The notes below the pieces were generated by a model. The model was not told the DNA's origin, ran no database searches, and worked only from the letters and a program-made list of their open reading frames with translations. From Paralvinella palmiformis (lineage: Eukaryota; Annelida; Polychaeta; Terebellida; Alvinellidae): 64,000 bases of DNA. Location of the stretch: positions 661,501 through 725,500 of the forward strand of contig JAODUP010000057.1 in the NCBI GenBank assembly GCA_025642065.1. Reading direction: 5' to 3'. This document shows, piece by piece, positions 1-13,767 of the stretch. Each line of letters opens with the position of its first letter. Position 1 is the first letter of the stretch. A program made the translations under genes and the position numbers.

Positions 1-201
1 TCGGGGAAGACAGAAAACATAACCGGTGATGGAGATCAAAGAGAGGATACACCAAGGTTGAGGAGTTAATTCTTACACTTTAGCTTCTGGATTGGCTGTT
101 ACAAGTATCTGAACTAAACCAGAGGTGTACCTCCACAACACCTAATCAGGTTTGTTTGAAATTCACCATCTACAGCATGCAAAGCTATGGATAGACCAGT
201 C

Positions 202-236
202 AACACGCACGCACGCACGCACGCACACACGCACAC

Positions 237-268
<32 letters not shown>

Positions 269-272
269 CACA

Positions 273-304
<32 letters not shown>

Positions 305-306
305 CA
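202..306. repeat. (AC)n/(ACGC)n compound microsatellite
   Basis: CGCA tetranucleotides flank a CA core on both sides. Confidence 0.93.
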
Positions 307-2483
307 GCACGCAATAGAAGATCCGTTTTAGCTGATTAACGCGAAACATGAACAATATAAAGATATATGTTTCGTAAATATAGCTCAATAATTCCAATTA
401 GACCAAATGTACAACATCATGGAACAAATAAAAATGACATCTTCTAACATAATTTATAACTTTGAGTCGGAATGCTCTTAAAGATTTATATAGTTTGAAG
501 GAAGTGATGGTAATTAATGGTAATTGTATTCGATGATATCTGTTACAACAAAGTTATATTTCATATTATAATTTACATCCATATAAGATCAGGTCAACCG
601 ACTAGCGAAAAACTGTAACCTCCATTAAAACATCGGTTATGAAAATAACCATTGATTATTTGAGGAGCCGCGGTTGACTCAAACGCTACAAATTTGGCTT
701 TCTATACTCGCCCGTCCAAGTATGTTGTTGATAATAGAAACAAATATTATAATATATCGTACAGTATGTGTAACATCCGTAAAAGGCATTTGATAATTTG
801 TATTGGCAAGACATATCTTTACAGAACTACTAAAGTTTTATTGTGACCTGAACTGTTTTATGGTTTCAGACAGTTCGTTCCGGTGTTTCAGGTGCTTGGT
901 AAATAAATGTTATTGAAATTAAATGTTCTATATTACACGCGTGGCTGATGATGGTGATCCAAGCGAGTTGGAACCAATCTGTTCAGTGTGACTGAAGCCG
1001 GTATTGGAATAACTGTGTGAGACAATGATTCGTGCTCAACTCAACAAAGAAGGAATCTTCAAACGTTTCGACGATTTTACGTCGGAGTAACAACAGTGGT
1101 AGCTGTCGACTTGTTTTTCGATGGGACAATTCCTTGGGCCGTAGCATTAATGCCGCGCACCACAATGGGTCACGTGTTCGTTGCTCGGCTTCGGTTAATT
1201 AACGTAAAGTTTAACATCAAGCTTATTGTTTACATTACTGGTTAATAAAAACGAACTTAATCATAAGCTTAATTCACCGTATAATACATACAATAGAAGT
1301 TGGTTATAAATAACTAGGATATAACGAAATGGTAGCTTAAATCGAAGTGGTTAGCTGGTCCAACTTATACTACGAAAACTTGCTATATCGAAGTGATTTT
1401 TCGGTTCCAGCAGCATTATAAAACGCGATGGTTATGATGAAATACGATGTTTGAAAGTTCAATTGCCAGTCAGTTCAAAGACCGTTGTGATCATTGCAAT
1501 CGTAAATGCAACAACAACAATGGAAATGATAATCAAATTTATATTTTAACATTTATCGTTTTCATATTGGGATATATCATAGCTATTTAAATTATTCACT
1601 GTAAGGTCAATTTTAATTACTGAATTAATCCCACATCTTATTAATAGTAACCAGGTAGATTAATTTCGCGAGAAGGAGGCAATTATAAAGTCGCAATTAT
1701 AAGTACGATGATGTATGTATCATGGTGGGGGATGGGGGAGGGGGGCGTTTATATATTTATTTCGTAGATTTTCTTTGTTATTATTTGTATATAACATATT
1801 AAATAAAAAGGTGTATGTATAATTGACTTTGCCACTTCTAAAATTGCTCTAGACATCCTTAATTGATGTGTCCATGTTACGTTCTTGTAAAATTTATGTA
1901 TTACCATATCATACTGAATAAATCATTTTACTAAATCATTTAACATGCTGCTGAAAGGACTTGCGCGTGTGTGTATATGCGTGCCTATGTGTGTGCGTGC
2001 GTGCATGGACGGAAGGGTGTGTAAGTTGATGGTTGGGAATCTGGTATATATATTTTAGCAGTGTGGAATAAGGCACTGGCACAGCGATTTGAGAATCGTG
2101 AATTCAAACTCAGGCCAATTCATCAAGGAACAGAATGTAGAGAAAGCGATTTCTCATGCCGAGACATTTGTAATAATGTCTCACCAGGCTATCTATCACC
2201 TTGCCCCCTCTCGATTCCGACAACTTAACCCAATAAACATATCAAATGCTGTATCTGTATATCAGAACTAAATGAGATCAGTCTCATTACCGAGTACAGT
2301 TGAAAAGTGGTGGCTGTATCTAGATATATTAATAATAAATCATCATACTCAATGATAAATCATTCAACGTACTATTAGAAGGAGAGTGTTCCATTTTTAG
2401 AATACAACAGTTGTGGCTGGATGTGTTTGTGTGTATGGCTGTGTGGGTACGTGCTTTCATGCGCGTGTATGATTGTTCCTGTG

Positions 2484-2487
<4 letters not shown>
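307..2487. other. AT-rich intergenic stretch
   Basis: Only short, stop-riddled frames. A GT-rich patch lies at about 1965-2010 and G runs at about 1725-1745. No gene or recognisable element seen. Confidence 0.6.
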
Positions 2488-2548
<61 letters not shown>

Positions 2549-2554
2549 ATAATA

Positions 2555-2605
<51 letters not shown>

Positions 2606-2613
2606 AAGAGAGA
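2488..2613. repeat. Compound (TA)n(AAT)n(GATA)n(GA)n microsatellite
   Basis: Four simple-repeat types in series, about 125 bp. Confidence 0.93.
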
Positions 2614-3499
2614 AAGATAATTATATAATTTAAATGGACACTATCTATTTTCTACAATTTTCCAAGAGCCTAGACTTATTCTAAACATCATATATTATCA
2701 TTAGTTTGTTAATAGACAAATAACAAAGTCGTAGATTGTGAAGAATAAAGAAAAAACAAAACAACCTCAACAACTTGGCGTACAATTAATGAGGAAATAG
2801 GGAAATACTTCGAACACACAAACGTGTATGTGTACGTGTGTGTTTGTGTGTATGTGCGTGCGCGGGCGCTCATGTGCATGTGTGTACGTTCGTGCGTGCT
2901 TATTTGCTTGCTTACGTGTGTGCGTGTGTCAATCCAGTTGATCCCATACTGATGTAGACGTATTTATTCAATATTTAATTGGTGTCTTCAGTTTCCTCAG
3001 CCAGATGACTGGTTAGGGAATAAGAACAAGGATTGACCATTATTATATAAACATTAATCAATTCCTCGTCGGATTATTAGTAACTGTAATTAAAGTTCCT
3101 ACTTTAATCCATCAAATACAAGTGGGGGGGGGGGTGGTTGAAGCCGCAAACCGGGCACTGACGTTTCATGTGGCCGCCACTTATTATGAAGTGAATGAGT
3201 GAGTGAGTGAGTGAGCGTTTTGTTGTGCCTCAGCGCTGGTCGCAGTTGGGACAGTAGACTAAGGGACTTCTCCCAAACACACCCATCATACGGATTCGAA
3301 GCCGGATATTGACACTGCACTATCAGAATGTCTTCCCCACTTATTACGGAGTATGTGGTCACAATAATTGGCACATCAGACAATATACTTCCAGGGTAGC
3401 TGAGATTAATACTGAATTGTACGTTTTCATTGCATTAAATATAGCTCAATCGCGAGAAGTCCATAATGTCAAAAATAAATGTAGATGTAACTGTTTTGC

Positions 3500-3590
3500 A
3501 GTCACTTTTATCCACAAAGTAGGCTAATTGTGCCCGGCGACCTCCAAAGGTAATGGGGCGAAGTGAAAGATGAAACACCTTACTGACATA
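3500..3590 (-). mobile_element. SINE fragment (body only)
   Basis: GGCGACCTCCAAAGGTAATG and AAGTGAAAGATGAAACACC match the SINE body. The head is lost into a GCAA repeat. Heavily diverged. Confidence 0.7.
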
Positions 3591-3879
3591 GCAAGCAAGC
3601 AAGCAGCATAACGTTTACTGTAGATTTGAGACACCGAGAGACATCTCAGATCGGTACACACAGAGGCGTAGATGTAGGTGTATGTGTGTGTGTGTGTGGG
3701 GGGGAGAATGTGGGAATGCGGAGACGTAGTATAATACATCTTCTATCCCAGCCTCCGTTCTCAAATATGGAGTGTATCCCAATTCTGACGGTTCCATGAC
3801 ACTGGATATAAACATTGAAATATAGTACTGACACGGATGGTCAACCTTGATACTTAATAGACTGGTATTGGCTCTGATT

Positions 3880-6115
3880 AGGGGGTTAACATAATGGGAC
3901 TTATCCCCAAAAAACCCCAACAAACCATATTGACCTCATTAAAACTTACTTATAACGGGGTATTGGTCCATAATTAGGGCCCCAAAACAATATCTTATCT
4001 GAGATTAAACTAATTGTACTTTTATTGCATTTTAACTCAATCCAAGTCCATAATTAAAAGCTAAATTTGATGAACTTTTTATCCTTTTAGCTAACAAATG
4101 GAACTTTTCCCCGCATAAAGCTAACAATAAAAAGAAAACCCTTTTCCCCATTTGCCAGCCATTGAACCTGATCCTCTTAGGGCCAACATAATGAGACTTG
4201 ATCCTCCAAAAATTAAAAACTAAAATAAAAAGAGATATTATTTAAATAACATAATAATATCCTATTATATATATAATAATTATCCTATTATAACATTTAA
4301 TGAACTGATCCTCAAGCAACAGCATAACGTCCTCTTAGTTTAACACGAAGAACTGATCGGTCATTACAACATAATGAACTGATCTTTGTTAGCTAACATA
4401 ATGAACTGATCCTCATTAGCTAACAAAATGAACTGATCCTCATTAGCTAACATAATGAACTGATCCTCATTAGCTGACATAATGAACTGATCCACATTAG
4501 CTAACATAATGAACTGATCCTCATTAGCTAACACGATGAGCTAATGTAATGAGCTATGCTCATTAGCTAAGAAATATATTTTATGCTCACTACCTCACAT
4601 ACCACTTTTATCCTCATTAGCTAACATATTAATTTATTCTCATTATCTGAGAGATCAATATTATCCTCATTAGCTAATAAGGAAGTTTATCCTCCTAGGT
4701 TGATATATGTATCTTATCATCATAAGCCAATAGACCAGTCATATTCTCAGTGATTACAGAACTAATCTAATCCTCAGTATCTCAAGGATATATTTTATCC
4801 CTATTACGTTAAAGATCGATGCTATCCTCATTAACTAATATACCACAGTTATCTTCATTTGTTGACAAAACATCTTATCTCTTTTTAGCTAACAGAGTAA
4901 CTTTGGGGATCATTAATTATCATGTTTGCTTGATCTTTATTACCCAATTAACTAGTCTTATCCTCATTACTCAACTGACTAATTGTATCCTCAGTACCAA
5001 ACTAACTAGTCTTTTCTTGATTACCCATCTGACTAGTATTATCCTCATTACCCAACTGACTAGTCTTACCCTCAGTACCAAACTAACTAGTCTTTTCTTG
5101 ATTACCCATCTGACTAGTATTATCCTCATTACCCAACTGACTAGTCTTACCCTCATTACCCAACTGACTAGTCTGATCCTCATTACCCAACTGACTAGTC
5201 TTACCTTCATTACCCAACTGACTAGTCTGATCCTCATTACCCAACTGACTAGTCTTACCTTCATTACCCAACTGACTAGTCTGACCCTCATTACTCAACT
5301 GACTAGTCTTACCTTCATTACCCAACTGACTAGTCTGATCCTCATTACCCAACTGACTAGTCTTACCCTCATTACCCAACTGACTAGTCTGATCCTCATT
5401 ACTCAACTGACTAGTCTTACCCTCATTACCCAACTGACTAGTCTGATCCTCATTAGCTGACATAATGAACTGATCCACATTAGCTAACATAATGAACTGA
5501 TCCTGATTATCTAACACGATGAGCTAATGTAATGAGCTATGCTCATTAGCTAAGAAATATATTTTATGCTCACTACCTCACATACCACTTTTATCCTCAT
5601 TAGCTAACATATTAATTTATTCTCATTATCTGAGAGATCAATATTTTCCTCATTAGCTAATAAGGAAGTTTATCCTCCTAGGTTGATATATGTATCTTAT
5701 CATCATAAGCCAATAGACCAGTCATATTCTCAGTGATTACAGAACTAATCTAATCCTCAGTATCTCAAGGATATATTTTATCCCTATTACGTTAAAGATC
5801 GATGCTATCCTCATTAGCTAATATACCACAGTTGTCTTCATTTGTTGACAAAACATCTTATCTCTTTTTAGCTAACAGAGTAAATTTGGGGATCATTAAT
5901 TATCACGTTTGCTTGATCTTTATTACCCAATTAACTAGTCTTATCCTCATTACTCAACTGACTAATTGTATCCTCAGTACCAAACTAACTAGTCTTTTCT
6001 TGATTACCCATCTGACTAGTATTATCCTCATTACCCAACTGACTAGTCTTACCCTCATTACCCAACTGACTAGTCTTACCCTCATTACCGAACTGACAAA
6101 CTTTATCCACATATT
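3880..6115. repeat. 27-bp minisatellite with a higher-order repeat of about 983 bp
   Basis: Units of 27 bp are of two main types: ATTAGCTAACATAATGAACT plus GATCCTC, and ATTACCCAACTGACTAGTCT plus a 7-nt variable end (TACCCTC or GATCCTC). The second type forms a clean block at about 4930-5450. The block from about 4463 recurs from about 5446, and the matching starts at 4819 and 5802 give a 983-bp offset. Units degrade towards both edges, and relics of the motif are visible from about 3880. Because 27 is a multiple of three, long open frames arise on both strands. Confidence 0.92.
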
Positions 6116-6253
6116 TTAGAGAGTAGGTTTAAGAATGTTATGGAACAATATTTTATTTCCCTTTCAGCCGTTTTAGATTATCTTAATCAAAGGAGTGAGT
6201 GTCTCTTCTTACTAACACAATACAATGATAAATTCTGGGGAAAGTATTATCAG

Positions 6254-6298
6254 AACACACACACACACACGCACACGCACGCGTGCGCCCGCGCGCAA

Positions 6299-6343
<45 letters not shown>

Positions 6344-6422
6344 GTGCTCGCATGGAATACACACATGCACATAGACACGCGCGTGCACGCACGGGTGGGC
6401 GCTCGCGGTGTGTGCGCGTGTG
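6254..6422. repeat. Compound CA/CG/TA/GT microsatellite
   Basis: (AC)n, (GC)-rich, (TA)n, (GT)n, then alternating purine-pyrimidine GCGCGTGCACGC. Nearly all of it is alternating purine-pyrimidine, so Z-DNA-prone. Confidence 0.85.
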
Positions 6423-6633
6423 ATAGACTGATAATATCCTGATTCTAAAACGTTAGCAAGAAAATGGAAAGTCATTGTCTACGTAGTACATTACTACTAT
6501 ACAATATCCGAAAGTTCTGATATAAATCGTTTCCTGGTGAGTTAAATTAAATTCGTCTACGTCCTCTCTATCACATTTATCACATCGATAATAGCTTGCC
6601 CCCGGATCGGCACACATACAGACACACACACAT

Positions 6634-6666
<33 letters not shown>

Positions 6667-6764
6667 CACACACTCAACTATATCACAGAATAAAGAAAAA
6701 GGCTCAACAAACCACAATATTGAAGCCCATGTCAACATAACGTATTAGCTTTGTTCCAGTAGTA

Positions 6765-6798
<34 letters not shown>

Positions 6799-6887
6799 GC
6801 TGAACGGTAATTAAAAAGCCATGGGATGACACCAGGTGAATTATGATAAGGAAATAAGTGCGTCTAGACGATTTAGTTATGGGGGAG

Positions 6888-6919
<32 letters not shown>

Positions 6920-7457
6920 TATAGCAATGTTCCGTACCGGGAAACGTTTTAATTAAACATTTGGCCTAATTGAGCCTATTTTTGGTTCCTCTAAATCGCC
7001 GGAACTTCTCTCATCCCCGACTTCTTCCCACGCGCAGAGCTCGTCCGAGGGGAAGAAGTTTTCTGCGGGTAACAAATCGGTGAGGAAATGTGGCGACATG
7101 TACGGGAGTAGATCTGTAATTTGTTGACGGGAACCTTTCCTGCTGATAATTATTCGGTTTGAGGATGTTTAGCGACGGATCGTAGAGTACTTGAGTTGCT
7201 TTTTGGTGACGACATCAAGCGTTCATTATCTACTTCTATGTCACGTCGACGTCCACTGTGATGAATTATCCCGAATTAGAAATGAAGAAATGTTAGAAGT
7301 TTAAATGAGGAAAAATGCGATATGGGGGGAGGGGGAGAATAATATACTCGTTAGTGTAATCTTAACGTTCAGTCAACAAACTAGAGTTTTGTTGTTGTTG
7401 TTGTTTGTACATTTTATATGATTATATAATATATAATATCGGAATGTAACCATATTC

Positions 7458-7459
<2 letters not shown>

Positions 7460-7533
<74 letters not shown>
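7460..7533. repeat. (GT)n(CT)n microsatellite at a SINE 5' end
   Basis: It ends exactly where the SINE head begins. Confidence 0.93.
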
Positions 7534-7535
<2 letters not shown>

Positions 7536-7721
7536 GCGCCTCCGTGGTCTAGCGGTAGCGTGTTGGACCACGGATCACTACCACCCGTGTTCGAATCTCG
7601 ACGTGAGCATATCCGAAGGTTGTTTCATCTTTGACTTCGCTTCATTACCTTTGGAGGTCGCTCGGCCCATTTAGCTTACCATGTGCACAAAAGCGGCCGT
7701 AAAACATCAATCATCATCATC
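7534..7721 (+). mobile_element. tRNA-derived SINE, family A, near full length
   Basis: A tRNA-like head has an A box TGGTCTAGCGG (7545-7555) and a B box GTGTTCGAATC (7587-7597). A conserved body follows (TTACCTTTGGAGGTCGCTCG, then CCCATTTAGC), then AAAACATCAATCATC with an ATC-rich tail. It sits immediately after a (GT)n(CT)n microsatellite. This is one of the two best copies in the window. Confidence 0.9.
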
Positions 7722-8078
7722 AACTCTGTGTGTGTGTGTGGCAGTAGGACAATCAATCAGTCAGCCAGCCAGTTATTGGATGGGTGGCTTGTTGACTGAG
7801 TGAGTAAGTAAGTGAGTGAGTCAGTGGAGGTCTGGGTGTATGGGTTAGTGAACTGAGTGAGTGAATGAGTGATTGACCGAGCGACCGACCGACCGACCGA
7901 CCAAGTTTGAAGGTTCATCAGTCCAGAAGTTCACCGAGTGTAGCCTCGTTTTAGCACCCTTTAATGAGATACAAAAAGATGCAGAAGACTCTTTCTCGGG
8001 GGGGGGGGGGGGTATTATTGCTGACAGAAAATGTGAACGTAAATAATGATAAGATCCGAAGGCAGTCATAATGAAGCT

Positions 8079-8258
8079 GGGGCGCCTCCATGGTCTAGCG
8101 GTAGCGTGTTGGACCACAGGTCACTACCACCCGTGTTCGAATCTCGGCGTGGGCATATCTGAAGGTTGTTTCATCTTCGACTTCACTTCATTACCTTTGC
8201 AGGTCGCTCGGCCCATTTAGCCTACCGTGTGCATAAAAGTGGCATCATCATCATCATA
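8079..8258 (+). mobile_element. SINE family A, near full length
   Basis: Same head and body as the 7.5-kb copy, with the same A and B boxes; the tail runs into (CAT)n. The two copies lie only about 350 bp apart in the same direction. Confidence 0.88.
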
Positions 8259-11200
8259 ATGAAACTAACGGGAGAGTTCTATTTTCATGCTATCCATCCC
8301 CAGTATAGATCATCATTTGCACATCATCATCATCATTATCAGCATCAGCATCATCAGCATCATCATCAACGACACCGACAGCGCCGCCTGTCACTTGGTA
8401 TCAATGATTTAAGATCATAGAAGGCCGTTTTATATTCTACCCATTGTATATTACACTGCATTGAGATCTAGCACTGCGGGGACTGATCTGATCTGCTGCC
8501 TCTATTGACAAAGGATGGCGACAGATGGCACTTCGAGCTGTTTGTTTCTCATCTTTATACAACGCTGTCCTTATTTGTTGTACATCCTTTTGTATTAGTT
8601 CCATTTAAGTCACGCCGACCTCGACATAACGCTATTATGACAGCCAATTTCGAGATGTCAAATATTAGTTCACGATACCTCGTCGTTAACGAAAATAGGC
8701 ACTTCTGACATCGCGGTGTGGGCATCATAAATAAACCTTCATTGACAAAGATAAACGTGTAAATTTGGTTCACGATTTTAAATTATTTATGAAATTTACA
8801 TACATATGTGTTGCTATTTTAATATTTCTTTTATTCTTCCACCCGGTTTGAGGAATTTTGTCTTCCTCGCGGCGAGTCTGACAGAATTCTATTTATGTCA
8901 CATGAGGCATATCTACGGGCTGTCACCCAGCATTAGCAAAACCTATAAAGACGGGGGGGGGGGGGGTGAAGCGCCAGCGAACTGCTTTACAACATACCTA
9001 TATAAACAAACCGTTGTCTTCAAGCTATAAAAAAAACCTTAAAAAACTCCCATCTTTGTCGCGATGCTGGAGTTTTGTCGTTTTCCTCAAACGTGTGCCG
9101 TATTCCAGATGTCGGATTGAATTTTACCATCTCCCGCCATATTAATGCGATCATCCGCATCCCGATAAGTCGAACTGGTGTCCGTAAGTTCCCGTCGCCG
9201 AACCGACCACGTGACCCATCGATTGAGGTACAGAGATTGACCACACTCCAGCTGAATTGACGAGCTACACCCAGTCGCTAGCAATACTTACCTTAGAACG
9301 TTTTCACTCGTCCATCGGGACTGCGTTTGAAATTCCCACACATACGGGCGTTCATCCGATCAAAGTTGTCATTTTCCATTGGGATCAAGCTGGATTACGA
9401 GGACTTAGGCTTCTGGCGCGCCATCCAGAACATCCATCTGAACAAGGTGACTGATGAAAACCAGCAGCTCTTTCTCCCCGATCCAATATGGCGACCTTTT
9501 TGTATGCTAATCCTACGAGTTAAACTTGATTGGCTTATTTATTGTGAAAGAATTATTGCCGCCTCCTGGCGTCATAAACCAGACAGAGGCTGACTGTTAG
9601 TCGGCTAACGTCGGGAATCATAAATATATAAATGTTAGGTTATGGTAATAAAAACAAAATCTATATTGTTGTTTTGATCGTATTGTAATATGATGACGGG
9701 CAGATTAATCTAGTTTTAAGCTTTGTTTCTAAGTTTTAATAATAATAATAATAATAATAATAATCATTAACATCATCAAAATCATCATCCTATCATTTAA
9801 AAGGGGTGCCCATTTTTAAATCACTGTGTTTTCCCATTTCCCATCTGTCATCGCACACCTGTTCAGCTCCCAGGATGTATACAGTTCACGTCGTTCGCGT
9901 CGGCCAGTAGGTTCACCAGGAACCACTCAAAAGGGAAAGTGCACAAGAAATGTTTTCTTAATTTCGTTTAAATCTTTATTTATTTATAAAAGGTACTTAT
10001 AGCCGGCAGCTGAGATCGGTGCAATCCAATCCGAACAGCATCACCGCGGTAAAAACATTCCCGGGTGGAACAATACCGGATCTCGGGTAGACCGGGTGTA
10101 CGTTTTCTAGTGCATTAACCGAATAGTTGGAATAAGGGAGAGACCAGAACGAAATCCAACAAAAATAAAAACAAAATGGCTGCCCGCTGCCCACTAAAAG
10201 TACAAAACACGAACCAAAGACCGAGAGTTTGGACTTGAGGTAGCTCGTCGCAAAGCGACTCGTTTAATGTCATCAGGAAATCGTTACTTCGAACCTCATA
10301 AAAACGACCTGATATTAATAACGTTAAGTCTGGCATTAAACAGCAATTTTATATCACCTGTCATTAATGTAAAATCGTTTTATTTCGTTTTTTTTTATCG
10401 GGCCTTATTCCTACTTTTTGCGTAACGCGGTCTTGGCTTTGGCTTTGTTGTTCGGTGAGAATCCCCAGGCTGTCGTTTATTCGGCACAGCCTCTATGTTG
10501 GAGTGGTTGGGAAACCTCCCCCCCCCACCACTCACAGGGGAGCAGTACGAAAAGATGGAGCCGAAATACCCTGAGGGTGGTCACTACCAGAGTGTTTTAC
10601 GTCCTCAGGGGGGTTTTGACGTCCGCCTTTATTTTAAATAATTCAGTGGAGACGGCAGCGCCATTTAACGTGGTCAGCCACCCACGATGTTGTGAGCCGA
10701 GAAATTAATCTCTAGAAAAGTTTCAACCTCTTACGGGGTTCGAACCTGTGACCGTTGTCACCAAGTGCCGGATGCTTAACCGCTAGGCCACCGGAGCTCA
10801 CTAGTAACGTGGTCGTCGCCAAACAAGATATTTATATGACTTAGAACGTACAGTCACCTCTAGATTAGCCGTCTCTCAGTTAACCGGAGTTTAGATCAAA
10901 CCAACCATAAACGGGTCTCGTCTTCCCCCTCCCCCCAATGTATGACCTAATATTCGAGTTTTCGGATCGATCATCTGAACTCTCGATGACCAGTTGGCCT
11001 ATAACTTATAAATCCACCTAGCGATCCGATCAAGCCAAAGTCGTTTGGATTAGGTCTGGAATATTAAAATTAAAATTTTATTTACTCCATGCAATGATTT
11101 GTCGAGGAAATGTCGCCTCAAAAGCCGTTAGGATAGCAACTAAATGCACGACGGAACACGTGGAGGGAAGTTAATTAGATTTAACCGATGATTTACCGGC

Positions 11201-11884
11201 AAACGGATTTGATGGGCGAAGAAATACTGAATAGCCCATCTCCCCTCCCACTTTCTCAATCTCTGTCTCTCTCTCCTTGTCTCCCCCCCCCCTCTCTCTC
11301 TCACTGGGACGTTCAAGCCTACTTCGCGTTCTTCCATTTGAACAATTGTTCATTGAAAACAGCCATAGTTTATGAAGTTATTCCATTAAGAAAACAGTGG
11401 ATTGGCAATGAAAAAGGTGTTTATCACACGCGAAGTCGCCATAACGCGATAGCTCGTCTTACCGACAATGTCTTCTTTTGAAAGTCGAGCCGAACGAACG
11501 GCGTTAGACCGATTGTTCGTAAACTTTTATGTCTTCTGTGAAACGGATCTTTGTTCAGATTGTTGTACCTTCTGTTGTATTGGAAAAAGTTCCAAACGTA
11601 CCTATAGTCTTGTACAGACAACGACCAATTGGTTCGTTTTTGATTAACTGGTGATGTTACGGACAAATTTAACACGTTTTACCTTAATTTATTACCTTTT
11701 GATAATTATTTATCTTAATTTCTGTCTTAATCGTGTCATTCTCTTTTCCCAATCTCAGGTTATATCTTATTTCCAATTTTCTTTCGTATTTCCGCTCAGC
11801 AAAAGTTAAACTTCCAGGTATTACTGAGTGTAGCATCTGGATTTATGTAGTAAAATAGGTAACACAATCTAATCATATTGCCAA
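8259..11884. other. Intergenic stretch with no recognised gene
   Basis: Contains (CAT)n at 8315-8370, a G run at 8953-8966, (AAT)n at 9738-9764 and the tRNA-like head at 10.7 kb. Open frames at 9020-9600 overlap on both strands without splice logic or a recognised domain. Nothing further supported. Confidence 0.5.
10718..10803 (-). mobile_element. tRNA-like SINE head (third type)
   Basis: On the minus strand, CCGGTGGCCTAGCGGTTAAG gives an A box and CAGGTTCGAACCCCG a B box, with tRNA-like spacing. No CCA-ready 3' end or clean acceptor stem was found, so a SINE head is more likely than a functional tRNA. Confidence 0.55.
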
Positions 11885-12026
11885 ATGATGATGATGATGA
11901 TGATGACTATTGATGTTTTACGGCCACATCTGGGCACGTGTTAGGCTAAATGGACCGAGCGACCTCCAAAGGTAATGAAGCGAAGAAACAACATTCAGAT
12001 ATGCCCACGCCAAGATTTAAATGAGG
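11885..12026 (-). mobile_element. SINE family A, truncated and diverged
   Basis: Reverse copy with a (GAT)n tail and the body to the B-box side. The tRNA head is missing beyond CCACGCCAAGATT. Confidence 0.78.
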
Positions 12027-12316
12027 AATGTCGCGCAGATGACGTCATCTTCGGACACTGTGTAAGCGAAAGCCACGAGTGTAAAGTCCGCAATATTTCA
12101 TCACGAGAGCAATAAAAATATTTATATGTCACCGATTTAATTTAGGTTTAAGAAGGCTGCAATGAGTAAGACTACTTCGTTTTCGGCAAATGTCACCTAA
12201 TTTGGTAGAACTTCATAAATATGCAAATCGATATGACATCTAGGCACCAATAAAAACATAAACACTGATCAACAGAAATCGACCAAATATTTTCTTGATC
12301 TCATGATGAAGTCACA

Positions 12317-12355
<39 letters not shown>

Positions 12356-12693
12356 TTATTCCGGAGACAGCTGCGTAGCGAGCACAGACACACGAACGGA
12401 CGCACGTACATAAGTAAGAGTGTTATATGTCCGAATGTATTCTCCAACCAACCAATAAAAAAACCCATTGACTATAGAAATGCAAGATGCGTGTTATTTT
12501 TCGTCACATTTAAAGCCTCTCTGTAGTTATCGCATTATATCGTCTGACGTGATGACAACTGTTACACGATATTTATCCTTTCTCGCTCCTTTTCAAACGT
12601 GGCATATAATTCTGGACCAGATCCTTATCCAAGCCTTTTTATTCCACATCTCAAGAGCACATATTTATATCTCTGCAGCAAATGCACAACATT

Positions 12694-12861
<168 letters not shown>

Positions 12862-13767
12862 TACCAATATATTTAGAGTTGCTTATGTGTGGACGGGTGT
12901 CAACATTCACTGAGATCAGAGATGAGACAGGAAGCGACTTTCTTGAAGAAATCTCTATCCATATTTTACGCAGTCTGATTCAGTTTTCAGCAGCTAAGAA
13001 GCTAAAGTGCCATTTTATAGTCTAATACAACATTGACAATATTTCGGTCATTCGGCCTCAATAATAAATTAGCAATAATAAGATTTCCGTCTCGCCGAAG
13101 ACGGCGAAGATGTCCTTACTGTCAGTTCTTCTATCTCACCAGAGATAACGCCGTATCCTTAACACCAGATAACGATGTCATCGTTCCTGTCAAAGGCTAC
13201 ACTAAGTGGCATTATAACCGATTAGATCTGTATGTTTACATTATAGATGCGGCTTCTCGAGACTTGGTATAACAAATCTGCTGGCTTCCTCAAGTAGGCG
13301 TTAAGACAGGAAGTCAAAGGCTGACGCTCTCGGTCCTCTTCTCCTCTATCTATCTATCTATCAAACACTGAAGATTTGGCTACATCTTCTACACCCAACC
13401 ACCCATCACCACCCTCATCATCTTGTTTCTGTCTCCGAATCAGCGTTGCATATTGCATCCGAAGAGAACTTGGAACTGATTAACGATCTGCGATGGCTAA
13501 AAGGTGGCGGTGCTGTGTGGGTACGAAACGAGCGAGAGACGAATGGCGATAATTTATATAACCAAAGGGATTTGACTAATTGATTTTAGAGTATAAAAAG
13601 TTGCGTTTTTAGATTGATTATGTCCTGCTGGTCCAGAGACTCGTTCATCAGAACTTAATTCGCCTTATTGAATATACGACTGTTTCATTCGGGAAATGCG
13701 TTTCGTTTCCTGGGAAAATTAATCTCATTGTAACAGTACTGCCTCCCCAGTCCAGCAGCCGCAGAGA

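Noticed and set aside
4320..5450. Regular repeats that might be taken for a CRISPR array.
   Set aside because: Units are contiguous with no unique spacers, and the DNA is eukaryotic.
4819..5517. Long open frames on both strands across the 27-bp array (213 and 144 codons).
   Set aside because: They are a consequence of a repeat period divisible by three. The proteins are pure nine-residue repeats and exist on both strands at once.
7540..7612. Functional tRNA gene.
   Set aside because: The A and B boxes are present, but the same sequence continues into a conserved body and recurs many times; it is a SINE head.
9020..9284. Minus frames with slight resemblance to pogo/CENP-B type transposase helices.
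   Set aside because: The resemblance is split over two frames, lacks a full motif and cannot be defended without a profile search.
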